Origin: Ferruginibacter sp.
GTDB taxonomy: Bacteria > Bacteroidota > Bacteroidia > Chitinophagales > Chitinophagaceae
Length of the DNA: 13,905 nucleotides
Direction of reading: 5' to 3'
Assembly: GCA_025357775.1 (NCBI GenBank)
Contig: JANXOQ010000029.1
Coordinates: forward strand, 1 to 13,905
Part shown: in pieces, positions 1-8,400 of the stretch
Layout: the number at the start of each line of letters is the position of its first letter
How positions within the stretch are numbered: the first letter of the stretch is position 1
The notes under the pieces: generated by a model
Told to the model about the DNA's origin: nothing
Databases searched by the model: none
The model's input: the letters and a program-made list of their open reading frames with translations, nothing else
Program-made: the position numbers and the translations under genes

Positions 1-59
1 AAAAAGTAAATGCTAATTATACAGTAAGTTAGTTTTTATACAAATTGCTTTATATATGA

Positions 60-112
60 AATTGTGATAAGTAATTTTATACATTACAAAATAATCACAA
101 TTAATTTTTATT
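60..112. repeat. Nested AT-rich inverted repeat followed by T-rich tract
   Basis: AATTGTGAT at 60-68 is perfectly complementary to ATCACAATT at 94-102. Inside it lies a second short stem, GTAAT at 71-75 with ATTAC at 83-87. A T-rich stretch follows the right arm. This could be a weak terminator for a gene left of the window or a binding site upstream of smc. The stems are short and AT-rich, so either role is inference and chance is possible. Apart from this and the promoter at 241-269 I see nothing in the first 296 bases. Confidence 0.3.
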
Positions 113-240
113 TCAATTTAAACACTCCGCCAATTAAATTATTCCAATTTCAATCTGCTTTTTCAATTGCTAATATTATATTTTAAAAATATGCACTTAA
201 TATGTGTATACCATGTGAAAACAATCCCACAAACTCGTTT

Positions 241-269
241 TTAGTTTTCCTCAAATTCCTGTATGTTTG
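241..269 (+). promoter_or_regulatory. Probable smc promoter (Bacteroidota -7/-33 type)
   Basis: TATGTTTG at 262-269 matches the Bacteroidota -7 consensus TAnnTTTG exactly. A weaker -33 candidate, TTAG at 241-244 (consensus TTTG), sits 17 bases upstream, within the usual spacing. Transcription would begin near 275, giving a leader of about 20 bases before the GTG start of smc at 297. The -7 match and its position are seen directly; promoter activity is inferred. Confidence 0.5.
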
Positions 270-296
270 TCTCCTTACTAAAAAAAATAAGAAATT

Positions 297-3200
297 GTGC
301 GTTTAAAGAGTTTAGAAATTAAAGGATTTAAGAGTTTTGCAGATAAAACTGTACTCAATTTTGACGAAGGTATTACTGGTGTAATTGGTCCCAATGGCTG
401 TGGAAAAAGTAATATTATAGATAGTATTCGCTGGGTAATAGGTGAGCACAAAATAAGCAACCTACGAAGTGAAAACTTAGAGAGCCTTGTATTTAATGGC
501 AGTAAAACCCGTAATGCTAGCGGCTTGGCAGAGGTAAGCCTTACATTTGAAAATACAAAAAACTTATTGCCTACGGAGTTTAATACTGTAACCGTAACTC
601 GTAAATACTACAAAAGCGGGGAAAGTGAATACAGATTAAATGATGTTGCTTGTAGGCTAAAAGATATTCATAACCTCTTTATGGATACTGGTGTGAGTAC
701 CGATAGCTATGCCATAATAGAGTTGGGCATGGTAGATGATATTATTAAAGACAAAGAAAATAGCCGTAGAAAAATGCTTGAGCAAGCGGCAGGTATTACC
801 ATATATAAAACAAGAAAGAAGGAAGCTAAATTAAAGCTAGATGCTACTGAGCAGGACTTGGCTCGTATTGAAGATTTATTGTTTGAAATAAATAATCAAC
901 TAAAAAGCCTAGAAAACCAAGCAAAAAAAGCAGAAAAATATTTTGAAATAAAAAAGGAATACAAAGAAGTTTCTATAGAGCTTGCAAAAGCAGCATTAGA
1001 AGGTTTTAATATTACTTACAGAGAACTTAACCAACAGCAGCAAGAAGAAGTAGATAAAAGAATAGAATTGGAAGCAGCCATAGCAGGTGAAGATGCAGCT
1101 TTGGAAGCAGAAAAATTGGCTTTTATAGAAAAAGAAAAAGCATTGCAAATAATGCAACATGCCTACAACGACATGTTGGATAATGTGCGTAGCAAAGAAG
1201 GCGAAAAAAACCTTAGCAGCCAACGTTTGCAATATTTAAAAGAAACAAAAACTAACCTCAACGAATTTTTAAATAAAGCAAGTGGGCAGTTAAAAGGGTT
1301 GGAAGAAAGCATTTCGTTTACTGGTTTGCAAATAGTAGATGAAGAATCAAAAGTGGTAGAGCTAGAAGAAAAATTGGAGGATTTAAAAGAAGCGGTGGAA
1401 GATAAGCGTAGAACTTTTGATGAAAAACGCAGCAGTATTGATTCACTTCGCAAAGAAAACCAGGCTTTGCAAATAAGCAGGTTTGATAGTGAAAAGAAAG
1501 TAGCAGTAGCTGATACGAGCATTCAAAATATACAAAGAACCTTGCAGCAACTAAGTGAGGAGCAAAAAGTACGTGCTAGCCAATTGCAAACTTTGGAATC
1601 AGATAAAAAAGAAAAAGAAGCAGAACTAGAAAATAAAAAAACGGAGCTACAACAATTACAAGCGCACCAAGACCGTACCAAAGACCAAATATTGGCTACA
1701 CAAAACTTGATGGAAGGCATGCGCAATAACTTGGCAGATGAAAGTCGCAAGCTGGATGCTCGTACCAATGAATACGATCTGCTAAAAAGCTTGGTGGATA
1801 GCATGGAAGGCTACCCAGAGAGTGTGAAATTTTTACACAACAATAATGGTTGGAATAAATATGCACCATTGCTTTCTGATTTAATATTTGTCCAAGAAGA
1901 ATACAGAGCAGCGGTGGAAAATGTGCTTGACCAATATTTGAATTATTATGTAGTAAACAATTTGCAAGAGGGCTTGCAAGCCATAAGTTTATTGGCAGAT
2001 AATAAAAAAGGAAAAGCCAATTTCTTTTTGCTAGATAAATTTACTGACAATATCGAACATACCAAACCTGCCAATACTGTTGCTGCGCTTGATGTGATAG
2101 AGATAGATGAAAAATATAATGCACTAGCTAAGCAGTTATTAGGCAATGTATTTATTGCCGAAAATGAAGCAGATATTGACCAAATTGGCAATGCAATTGT
2201 GCTTGAAAAAACAGGGAAATTTGTTAGCCGAAAACACAGCATTACAGGTGGTAGTGTAGGTTTATTTGAAGGAAAGAAAATAGGCCGTGCAAAAAATTTA
2301 GAAAAACTGCAAGCTGAAATAATTGTACAAAATGCAAACGTAGCTGCTTTAAAAGCAGAAATACAAGCCAAGCACAACGAAGTAATTAGTTACAATGAGC
2401 AGCTAAAAGAAGCGGCTATCAAACAAGCTCAACAAGATATAAATAACCTTACAAACCTTGTTTTTTCTTTACAAAATAAAATAGAAAACCTACAGCATCA
2501 AAATACTACAGGCAGTACTCGTGCTACAGAAATGGAAACACAACTACAGCAAAACCATGATGCCATTGCTGATACAAGAACGGAGCTAGATAAATTTAAC
2601 ACACAGCTTGATGAACTAGCCGATAAATTGCAAAGCGCTGAAGCTGCTTATGCTACAGCTGAGCAAGAATATAATTTTGCAGGAGCTGCTTTTAATGAGT
2701 GCAATATTAATTTTGCAAAACAACAAAGCAAAGTAGTGTCACTTACTACTGAGTTGGCATTTAAAAATACTCAGCTAGCAGATTTACAAACACAAGTAGA
2801 AACTAGTAGCACACAATTAAAAGATAGTGACGAAGCCATCAATACTACAGCAGGAAATTTAGCTGCCCTAGAAACCTTGCTAGTGGAGGTTTTAACAAAT
2901 AAAGAAACAGAAGAAAAGAAACTAAACGAAGCAGACCAAGCGTATTACAATTTGCGTAATGCCTTGCAAGAAAAAGAATCTGTACTTCGCCAAAAGCAAA
3001 AATCGAAAGAAATAATAGATACTTTGCTTAATGAAATAAAAGATAAATTGACTGACCTCAAACTACAATTGAGTGGTATGAAGGAAAGATTGAACGTAGA
3101 GTTTAAAGTAGACCTTGATGTAATTATAGACGAGCAACGTACAGGTACAGATGCCGTAGAAGATTTGAAAGAGCGTAACGAACGTATGAGAAAGCGTTTG

Positions 3201-3812
3201 GAAAACATTGGAGAAGTAAACCCTACGGCTATAGAAGCCTACACCGAAATGAAAAAACGCTACGAATTTATTTTGGAGCAAAAGAACGATTTGGTAACGG
3301 CAAAAGATAGTTTGATGCAAACTATACAGGAAGTAGAAGCTACTGCCAACCAACAATTTTTAGAAACGTTTAATAAAACAAGGGAGAATTTTCAAAAAGT
3401 ATTTAAAGCATTGTTTACAGATGAAGATACTGCCGACATGGTATTGGTAGACCCTGAAAACCTTGCTGATACAGGCATTGACATAGTCGCAAAACCAAAA
3501 GGCAAGCGCCCATCATCTATAGGGCAGCTTAGCGGAGGAGAAAAAACACTCACAGCAACTGCATTGCTATTTGCGATATACCTCATTAAGCCTGCACCTT
3601 TTTGTATATTAGATGAGGTAGATGCACCGCTTGATGATGCCAACGTAGGTAAGTTTACTAACATGATAAAACAGTTTAGCGAAAACTCACAATTTATAAT
3701 TGTAACACACAATAAACAAACCATGAGTGCCGTAGATGTTATTTACGGTGTAACCATGCAAGAAGCTGGAGTGAGTAAACTAGTGCCAGTGGATTTTAGA
3801 AGTTTGAATTAG
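297..3812 (+). CDS. smc: Chromosome segregation protein SMC
   Basis: This encodes the 1171-residue SMC ATPase, which dimerises and, with ScpA and ScpB, forms the bacterial condensin that compacts and segregates the chromosome. The N-terminal head carries the Walker A motif GPNGCGKSN at residues 31-39. Long glutamate- and lysine-rich coiled coils run from about 165 to 500 and again from about 665 to 1020, flanking a hinge at about 505-665. The C-terminal head has the ABC signature LSGGEKT from residue 1078 and Walker B ILDEVDAPLDD, with D1106 and catalytic E1107. Length is normal for the family. The start is GTG at 297: the resulting MRLKSLEIKGFKSF is the conserved family N-terminus, and there is no upstream ATG. 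No Shine-Dalgarno sequence is visible, as is usual in Bacteroidota. It has its own promoter and terminator, and neither scpA nor scpB is nearby. Confidence 0.97.
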   Translation: MRLKSLEIKGFKSFADKTVLNFDEGITGVIGPNGCGKSNIIDSIRWVIGEHKISNLRSENLESLVFNGSKTRNASGLAEVSLTFENTKNLLPTEFNTVTVTRKYYKSGESEYRLNDVACRLKDIHNLFMDTGVSTDSYAIIELGMVDDIIKDKENSRRKMLEQAAGITIYKTRKKEAKLKLDATEQDLARIEDLLFEINNQLKSLENQAKKAEKYFEIKKEYKEVSIELAKAALEGFNITYRELNQQQQEEVDKRIELEAAIAGEDAALEAEKLAFIEKEKALQIMQHAYNDMLDNVRSKEGEKNLSSQRLQYLKETKTNLNEFLNKASGQLKGLEESISFTGLQIVDEESKVVELEEKLEDLKEAVEDKRRTFDEKRSSIDSLRKENQALQISRFDSEKKVAVADTSIQNIQRTLQQLSEEQKVRASQLQTLESDKKEKEAELENKKTELQQLQAHQDRTKDQILATQNLMEGMRNNLADESRKLDARTNEYDLLKSLVDSMEGYPESVKFLHNNNGWNKYAPLLSDLIFVQEEYRAAVENVLDQYLNYYVVNNLQEGLQAISLLADNKKGKANFFLLDKFTDNIEHTKPANTVAALDVIEIDEKYNALAKQLLGNVFIAENEADIDQIGNAIVLEKTGKFVSRKHSITGGSVGLFEGKKIGRAKNLEKLQAEIIVQNANVAALKAEIQAKHNEVISYNEQLKEAAIKQAQQDINNLTNLVFSLQNKIENLQHQNTTGSTRATEMETQLQQNHDAIADTRTELDKFNTQLDELADKLQSAEAAYATAEQEYNFAGAAFNECNINFAKQQSKVVSLTTELAFKNTQLADLQTQVETSSTQLKDSDEAINTTAGNLAALETLLVEVLTNKETEEKKLNEADQAYYNLRNALQEKESVLRQKQKSKEIIDTLLNEIKDKLTDLKLQLSGMKERLNVEFKVDLDVIIDEQRTGTDAVEDLKERNERMRKRLENIGEVNPTAIEAYTEMKKRYEFILEQKNDLVTAKDSLMQTIQEVEATANQQFLETFNKTRENFQKVFKALFTDEDTADMVLVDPENLADTGIDIVAKPKGKRPSSIGQLSGGEKTLTATALLFAIYLIKPAPFCILDEVDAPLDDANVGKFTNMIKQFSENSQFIIVTHNKQTMSAVDVIYGVTMQEAGVSKLVPVDFRSLN

Positions 3813-3844
3813 ACAAGTTGAAATAAAAGTAAGCACATATTTTT

Positions 3845-3877
3845 ATACCCCAAGTTAAAATGCTTGGGGTATTTTTA
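3845..3877 (+). terminator. Intrinsic terminator of smc
   Basis: A 10-bp perfect stem pairs ATACCCCAAG (3845-3854) with CTTGGGGTAT (3863-3872) around an 8-base loop, and a T-run follows directly. It lies 32 bases after the smc stop codon and should end the smc transcript. Confidence 0.85.
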
Positions 3878-3946
3878 TGTCATATATTTTTTTGGAGCAT
3901 GAGCAGCTAAAGCCTTGTTGAGCATTTGTATCCGCCTATCCACTAT

Positions 3947-4008
3947 ACCTTCGTATATGTATGCTGTGCTGCGCTTGCATACATATACTCGGTGCCGCTT
4001 CTATGCGG
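3947..4008. repeat. Perfect 12-bp inverted repeat in a structured intergenic islet
   Basis: GTATATGTATGC at 3953-3964 pairs perfectly with GCATACATATAC at 3977-3988 around a 12-base loop. The outer ACC (3947-3949) and GGT (3991-3993) can extend the stem across a small internal loop, and a second small hairpin, CCGC 3995-3998 with GCGG 4005-4008, follows directly. The stretch from about 3930 to 4080 looks richer in G and C than the flanking intergenic DNA. There is no T-run after the stem, so it is not a standard terminator. It could be an interspersed palindromic element, a structured RNA or the remnant of a mobile element; the sequence alone does not decide. Confidence 0.55.
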
Positions 4009-4095
4009 GCTAGGTTGGGCATTAGGAATTTTATTGAACTTTTATTGTGGAGGAGATAGTAGCGGCTGAAAGGATCGCAATTAAGAAATAAATAT

Positions 4096-4125
4096 TTTGC
4101 AAGTAAATGCTTTAGCCTTATTTTG
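4096..4125 (+). promoter_or_regulatory. Probable promoter of the RhuM-like gene
   Basis: TTTG at 4096-4099 is an exact -33 box. After 18 bases comes TTATTTTG at 4118-4125, one mismatch from TAnnTTTG. Transcription would start near 4132, about 24 bases before the ATG at 4156. This indicates the gene is transcribed independently of smc, whose terminator lies upstream. Activity is inferred. Confidence 0.45.
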
Positions 4126-4155
4126 TACAAACAATCATTGAACGATACTTAAAAA

Positions 4156-4743
4156 ATGGAAGAAAAGAATATTATAATATACAATACCCAAGATGGTAAA
4201 ACAGCAGTATCTCTTTTAACAAAAGATGGTAACGTTTGGATGAACCAAAATCAATTGGCAGAACTTTTTGACACCTCTAAGCAAAACATAGGGCAACACA
4301 TTGCAAGCATATTAGAAGACAATGAGTTAAACCAAAATTCAGTTGTAAAGAATTACTTTACAACTGCTGCCGATGGTAAAGATTATAATGTAACGTTTTA
4401 CTCTTTAGAAATGATATTGGCTATTGGCTTTAGGGTTCGCAGCAAAAGGGGCACACAGTTTAGGCAATGGGCAAACCAAAATCTTGCAAGCTACATGATT
4501 AAAGGTTTTGTGATGGATGATGAACGCCTAAAAAATCCTGATGGCAGACCAGATTATTTTGATGAACTCTTGGCTCGTATTAGAGATGTAAGAGCCAGTG
4601 AAAAAAGGTTTTACCAAAAAGTAAGAGATTTATTTACCCTTAGCAGCGATTATGACAGTAGCGATAAAGCCACACAAATGTTTTTTGCTGAAACTCAAAA
4701 AAAATATTATTTGCCATTACAGGTAATACAGCTGCCGAAATAG
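4156..4743 (+). CDS. RhuM-family protein, N-terminal fragment
   Basis: This is the upstream 195-residue open frame of the split RhuM-like gene. Residues 27-50 contain an HTH-like segment (LAELFDTSKQNIGQHI), residues 82-100 contain YSLEMILAIGFRVRSKRGT, and residues about 130-175 continue into the family core. From residue 184 (YYLPLQVIQLPK) the reading is out of frame and does not resemble the family, so the last dozen residues are probably not native. The RhuM N-terminal half resembles DNA-binding modules of the BRO/DinD kind, so a nucleic-acid role is plausible but not demonstrated. The ATG at 4156 fits the family N-terminus and lies about 24 bases after the predicted transcription start. 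Without slippage, translation would give only this truncated product. Confidence 0.7.
   Translation: MEEKNIIIYNTQDGKTAVSLLTKDGNVWMNQNQLAELFDTSKQNIGQHIASILEDNELNQNSVVKNYFTTAADGKDYNVTFYSLEMILAIGFRVRSKRGTQFRQWANQNLASYMIKGFVMDDERLKNPDGRPDYFDELLARIRDVRASEKRFYQKVRDLFTLSSDYDSSDKATQMFFAETQKKYYLPLQVIQLPK
4697..4704 (+). other. A8 homopolymer, site of the frameshift
   Basis: Eight A's follow CTC at the exact point where the RhuM reading frame breaks. In the zero frame the codons are CAA AAA AAA TAT, so A AAA AAA is a correctly phased -1 slippery heptamer. Nine A's would restore the frame. No strong stimulatory stem-loop or upstream Shine-Dalgarno element is visible. A homopolymer indel is the simplest explanation; ribosomal or RNA polymerase slippage is possible. 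Confidence 0.75.
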
Positions 4744-4766
4744 TAGTAAGCCGTGCCAATCCGAAT

Positions 4767-5159
4767 ATGCCTAATATGGCACTTACCAGTTGGAAAGGTA
4801 AAATAGTACGCAAACAAGATATTTACGTTGCTAAAAATTATCTAAGTGAAGATGAAATAGATAATCTGAATCGCTTTACAACTGTTTTTTTAGAAACTGC
4901 CGAACTAAGAGCCAAAAACAGGCAAGACATTACAATGTCATTTTGGAAAGAAAATATTGACAAAATAATACTGCTAAATGATAAAGCCATTTTGCAAGGA
5001 AAAGGAAAAGTAAGTAATGAGCAAATGGAGAAAAAGGTAGAAGATCTATTTGCCAGCTATGATAGTAAACGAAAATTGGAAGAAGTCAAACAAGCTGATG
5101 AAGAAGATTTGGCAGAGCTAAAAGCATTGGAAAGCAAAATAAAAAGTGCTAAACAATAA
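4767..5159 (+). CDS. RhuM-family protein, C-terminal fragment
   Basis: This is the downstream frame of the split RhuM-like gene. The family-like reading is open from the A-run at 4704; the first ATG in this frame is at 4767, which would give 130 residues, but that methionine falls inside the conserved PNMALTSWKG segment and is probably not a true start. The segment VRKQDIYVAKNYLSEDEIDNL and the following helical region match the RhuM C-terminal half, and the last 45 residues are charged and probably coiled coil. No promoter or ribosome binding site of its own is visible, so separate expression is doubtful. Confidence 0.6.
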   Translation: MPNMALTSWKGKIVRKQDIYVAKNYLSEDEIDNLNRFTTVFLETAELRAKNRQDITMSFWKENIDKIILLNDKAILQGKGKVSNEQMEKKVEDLFASYDSKRKLEEVKQADEEDLAELKALESKIKSAKQ

Positions 5160-5469
5160 TTTCACTTATGAAAACACCCACCAAAAGTTCAAAGTTTTGC
5201 AAATTTTGTTAACCAAATAAATTAAAACTCAAATTTTCAACGTTCAATCTTAAACTTTTATCCCTGCCATTTAGTCAAATTTACTACTAATTTACTCAAA
5301 ATAACCTTAATAATACCCGAAATTTCGTCCGTTTCTCAAATTGCTTGCCAAAAAAATATTATTTCCTAAATATTTAATCTAATTACCTTACATTTGCGTT
5401 TCTTGTGAATTGAATATAGCGCAAGCTCTTTTTATTTTAAGAATCTTCACTAAACGTTTTAATTATTAT
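5160..5469. other. Non-coding leader region upstream of rpoB
   Basis: This stretch of about 310 bases contains no supported gene. It is AT-rich and has three copies of CAAATTT (from 5200, 5230 and 5276) and one CAAATTG (5337), a perfect 10-bp palindrome CGAAATTTCG at 5318-5327, and a promoter-like element at 5362-5396. No convincing terminator for the RhuM-like gene is visible. None of the genes that usually precede rpoB (rplK, rplA, rplJ, rplL) is present here. Confidence 0.6.
5362..5396 (+). promoter_or_regulatory. Probable rpoBC promoter
   Basis: TACATTTG at 5389-5396 matches the Bacteroidota -7 consensus TAnnTTTG exactly. The best -33 candidate is TTTC at 5362-5365 with a 23-base spacer, at the long end of the accepted range. 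Transcription would begin near 5403, giving a leader of about 67 bases to the ATG at 5470. This supports rpoBC having its own promoter here. Activity is inferred. Confidence 0.5.
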
Positions 5470-8400
5470 ATGACTGCAATTAAATCAAATGCTGCAAAGC
5501 GTATCAACTTTGGAAAGGTTGAGCTAATAGCTGAACAACCCGATTTGTTAGGTATCCAAATACAGTCTTTTAAAGACTTTTTTCAGTTGGAAACCACGCC
5601 AGATAAGCGTAATGTAGAAGGATTGTTTCGTTGTTTTAAAGACAATTTTCCAATAACCGATACTCGAAATATTTTTGTATTGGAATTTTTAGATTACTTT
5701 GTAGACCCACCTCGTTATTCAATTGACGAGTGTATTGAAAGAGGTCTTACTTATGCTGTTCCGTTAAAAGCTAAGCTCCGCCTTAGTTGTAATGATGAAG
5801 AGCATGTGGATTTTCAAACTATTGTACAGGATGTTTTCTTAGGAAATATCCCATACATGACACCACGAGGTACGTTTGTTGTGAACGGTGCGGAAAGGGT
5901 AGTGGTTAGTCAATTGCACCGTTCTCCTGGTGTATTTTTTGGTCAGTCTGTGCATCCTAATGGTACAAAAATATTTTCTGCCCGTGTTATTCCTTTTAAA
6001 GGTGCATGGATGGAGTTTGCCACCGATATAAATAATGTAATGTTTGCTTACATTGATCGTAAGAAAAAATTCCCTGTTACAACTTTATTGCGGTCTATAG
6101 GTTTTGAAACAGACAAAGATATACTTGAATTATTTGGTATGGCTGATGAAGTAAAAGCAGATAAGAAGAGTTTGGAGAAGCAAATTGGAAAAAGATTGGC
6201 TGCACGTGTATTGCGTACATGGGTAGAAGATTTTGTAGATGAAGATACTGGTGAAGTTGTATCAATTGAAAGAAATGAAATTATATTAGAAAGAGATACC
6301 GTTTTAGATGAAAGTAATATTGCTACAATATTGCAGGTAGAAGTAAAAAGCGTATTTGTACAAAAAGAAGAGGTAAGTGGTGATTACTCCATCATTTACA
6401 ATACTTTAAACAAAGATACTTCTAACTCTGAATTAGAAGCTGTACAACATATATACAAGCAGCTTAGAGGTACCGATGCTCCAGATGATGAAACTGCTCG
6501 TGGTATTATTGATAAGTTATTCTTTAGTGACAAGCGTTATGATTTAGGTGAAGTTGGTCGTTACAAAATTAATCGCCGTTTAGGTCTTGATTTTCCTATT
6601 ACTAAGAAAGTATTGACTAAAGATGATATTATTGCCATCATCAAAACCCTTGTATTACTTACAAACGGTAAGAGTGAAATAGATGACATTGACCATCTTA
6701 GCAATCGCCGTGTACGTACTGTAGGTGAGCAATTGTATGCACAATTTGGTGTAGGGCTTGCACGTATGGCTCGTACAATTCGTGAAAGAATGAATGTACG
6801 TGATAATGAAGTCTTTACACCAGTTGACTTAATTAACGCTAGAACTCTTTCAAGTGTGATTAATTCATTTTTTGGTACTTCTCAGCTAAGTCAGTTTTTA
6901 GACCAAACCAACCCTCTAAGTGAGATAACGCACAAACGTCGTATTTCAGCTCTTGGACCTGGAGGTTTAAGCAGAGAACGTGCTGGTTTTGAAGTACGTG
7001 ATGTGCATTATTCTCATTATGGTCGTTTATGTACTATCGAAACACCAGAAGGTCCAAATATTGGTTTGATATCTACACTTTGTGTACATGCCAAAATAAA
7101 CGATATGGGTTTTATAGAAACCCCTTATCGTAAAGTAAATGCTGGTAAAGTAGACATGAAAAAGGTAACTTTTTTAAGTGCCGAGGAAGAAGATACAGCA
7201 AAAATTGCACAGGCAAACGTTGATATTGATGACAAAGGGAATTTTGTAGATAATAGAATAAAGTCTCGTCAAACAGGTGATTTCCCAATTCTTGACAAAG
7301 AAGAAGTGGAATACATGGATGTGGCACCTAATCAAATTGTAGGTTTAAGTGCGTCACTTATTCCTTTCCTTGAGCATGATGATGCTAACCGTGCCTTAAT
7401 GGGTTCGAATATGCAACGTCAAGCTGTACCATTAATAAGACCAGAAGTGCCAATTGTAGGCACAGGTTTAGAAGGAAAAGCAGCTCGTGATGCACGTATT
7501 CAAATACATGCAGATGGTGAAGGGTTAGTAGAGTATGTAGATGCTAATGAAATACATGTGCGTTACAAGCGTAGTGAAGTTGTAAAATTGGTAAGTTTTG
7601 AAGATGAATTGACAATTTATAAATTGACAAAATTTGTTCGCACCAACCAAGAAACAACCATTAATCTACGCCCTGCGGTTATTAAAGGTCAAAAAGTTGC
7701 CGAAGGAGACTTCTTAACGGAAGGTTATGCTACTTTAGGAGGCGAACTTGCACTTGGTCGTAATATGAAAGTGGCATTTATGCCATGGAAAGGTTACAAT
7801 TTTGAAGATGCGATTGTAATTTCTGAAAAAGTAGTTAAAGACGATTTGTTTACTTCAATTCATATTAGTGAGTTTGAAACAGAAGTGAGAGATACCAAAT
7901 TAGGAGAAGAAGAATTAACACCAGATATTCCAAACGTATCTGAAGAAGCTACAAAAGACTTAGACCAAAACGGGATTATTCGTATTGGCGCATTAATAAA
8001 AGAAGGTGACATAATTATTGGTAAAATAACTCCAAAAGGAGAAAGTGACCCAACACCAGAAGAAAAATTGCTTCGTGCAATATTTGGTGATAAAGCTGGA
8101 GATGCAAAAGATGCTTCATTAAAAGCACCAAGTGGTACTCAAGGTGTGGTTATTGATAAAAAATTGTTTCAAAGAGCGAAGAAAGATAAAAATGCAAAAG
8201 TGCGTGAAAAAGCTCAGATGGATAAGATTGAGAAAAACCATGAAACAAACGAAGAACGTTTAATGAATATGTTGCAAGAAAAATTGCAAAGTATGTTGTT
8301 AGATAAAGTAAGTTTGGGTGTTGCTAACACATTTGGTGAAGTATTGATTGGTAAAGGAGTAAAGTTTACTGTTAAGAATTTGGCTCAAATTGATTACGTA

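Larger units (their letters stand above)
4156..5159 (+). pseudogene. RhuM-family protein gene, split by a -1 frameshift at A8
   Basis: Read across one frameshift, this region encodes about 334 residues, a typical length for the RhuM family (named after a gene in Salmonella pathogenicity island 3; molecular function not firmly established). The N-terminal part has a helix-turn-helix-like segment and the conserved YSLEMILAIGFRVRSKRG. The reading frame breaks at 4697-4704 and the first frame stops at 4743. One extra A would restore QKKILFAITGNTAAEIVVSRA, which matches the conserved QNKLxxAITGxTAAE core of the family. The C-terminal part then runs without interruption to the stop at 5157-5159. 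Apart from the shift I see no internal stop or large deletion, so this is a recent mutation, a homopolymer error in the assembly, or a gene expressed by slippage. It has its own promoter and sits as a singleton between smc and rpoB, which suggests acquisition. Confidence 0.8.

Noticed and set aside
3936..4130. Antisense 64-codon open frame across the islet
   Set aside because: It runs through the palindromic repeat, has no recognisable domain and no promoter or start context. If similar sequences recur in other genomes this more likely reflects a repeat than a protein.
4705..4745. Stimulatory stem-loop for programmed -1 frameshifting
   Set aside because: Only a short ATTA/TAAT pairing with a four-base loop is present downstream of the A-run, too weak to support a programmed signal.
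5410..5469. TTG-initiated N-terminal extension of RpoB
   Set aside because: The extension is unlike RpoB N-termini and would start almost at the predicted transcription start; ATG 5470 fits better.
6880..6954. Possible rifampicin-resistance substitutions in RpoB
   Set aside because: Every pocket position I could align to E. coli (Q513, D516, S522, H526, R529, S531, L533) carries the wild-type residue.
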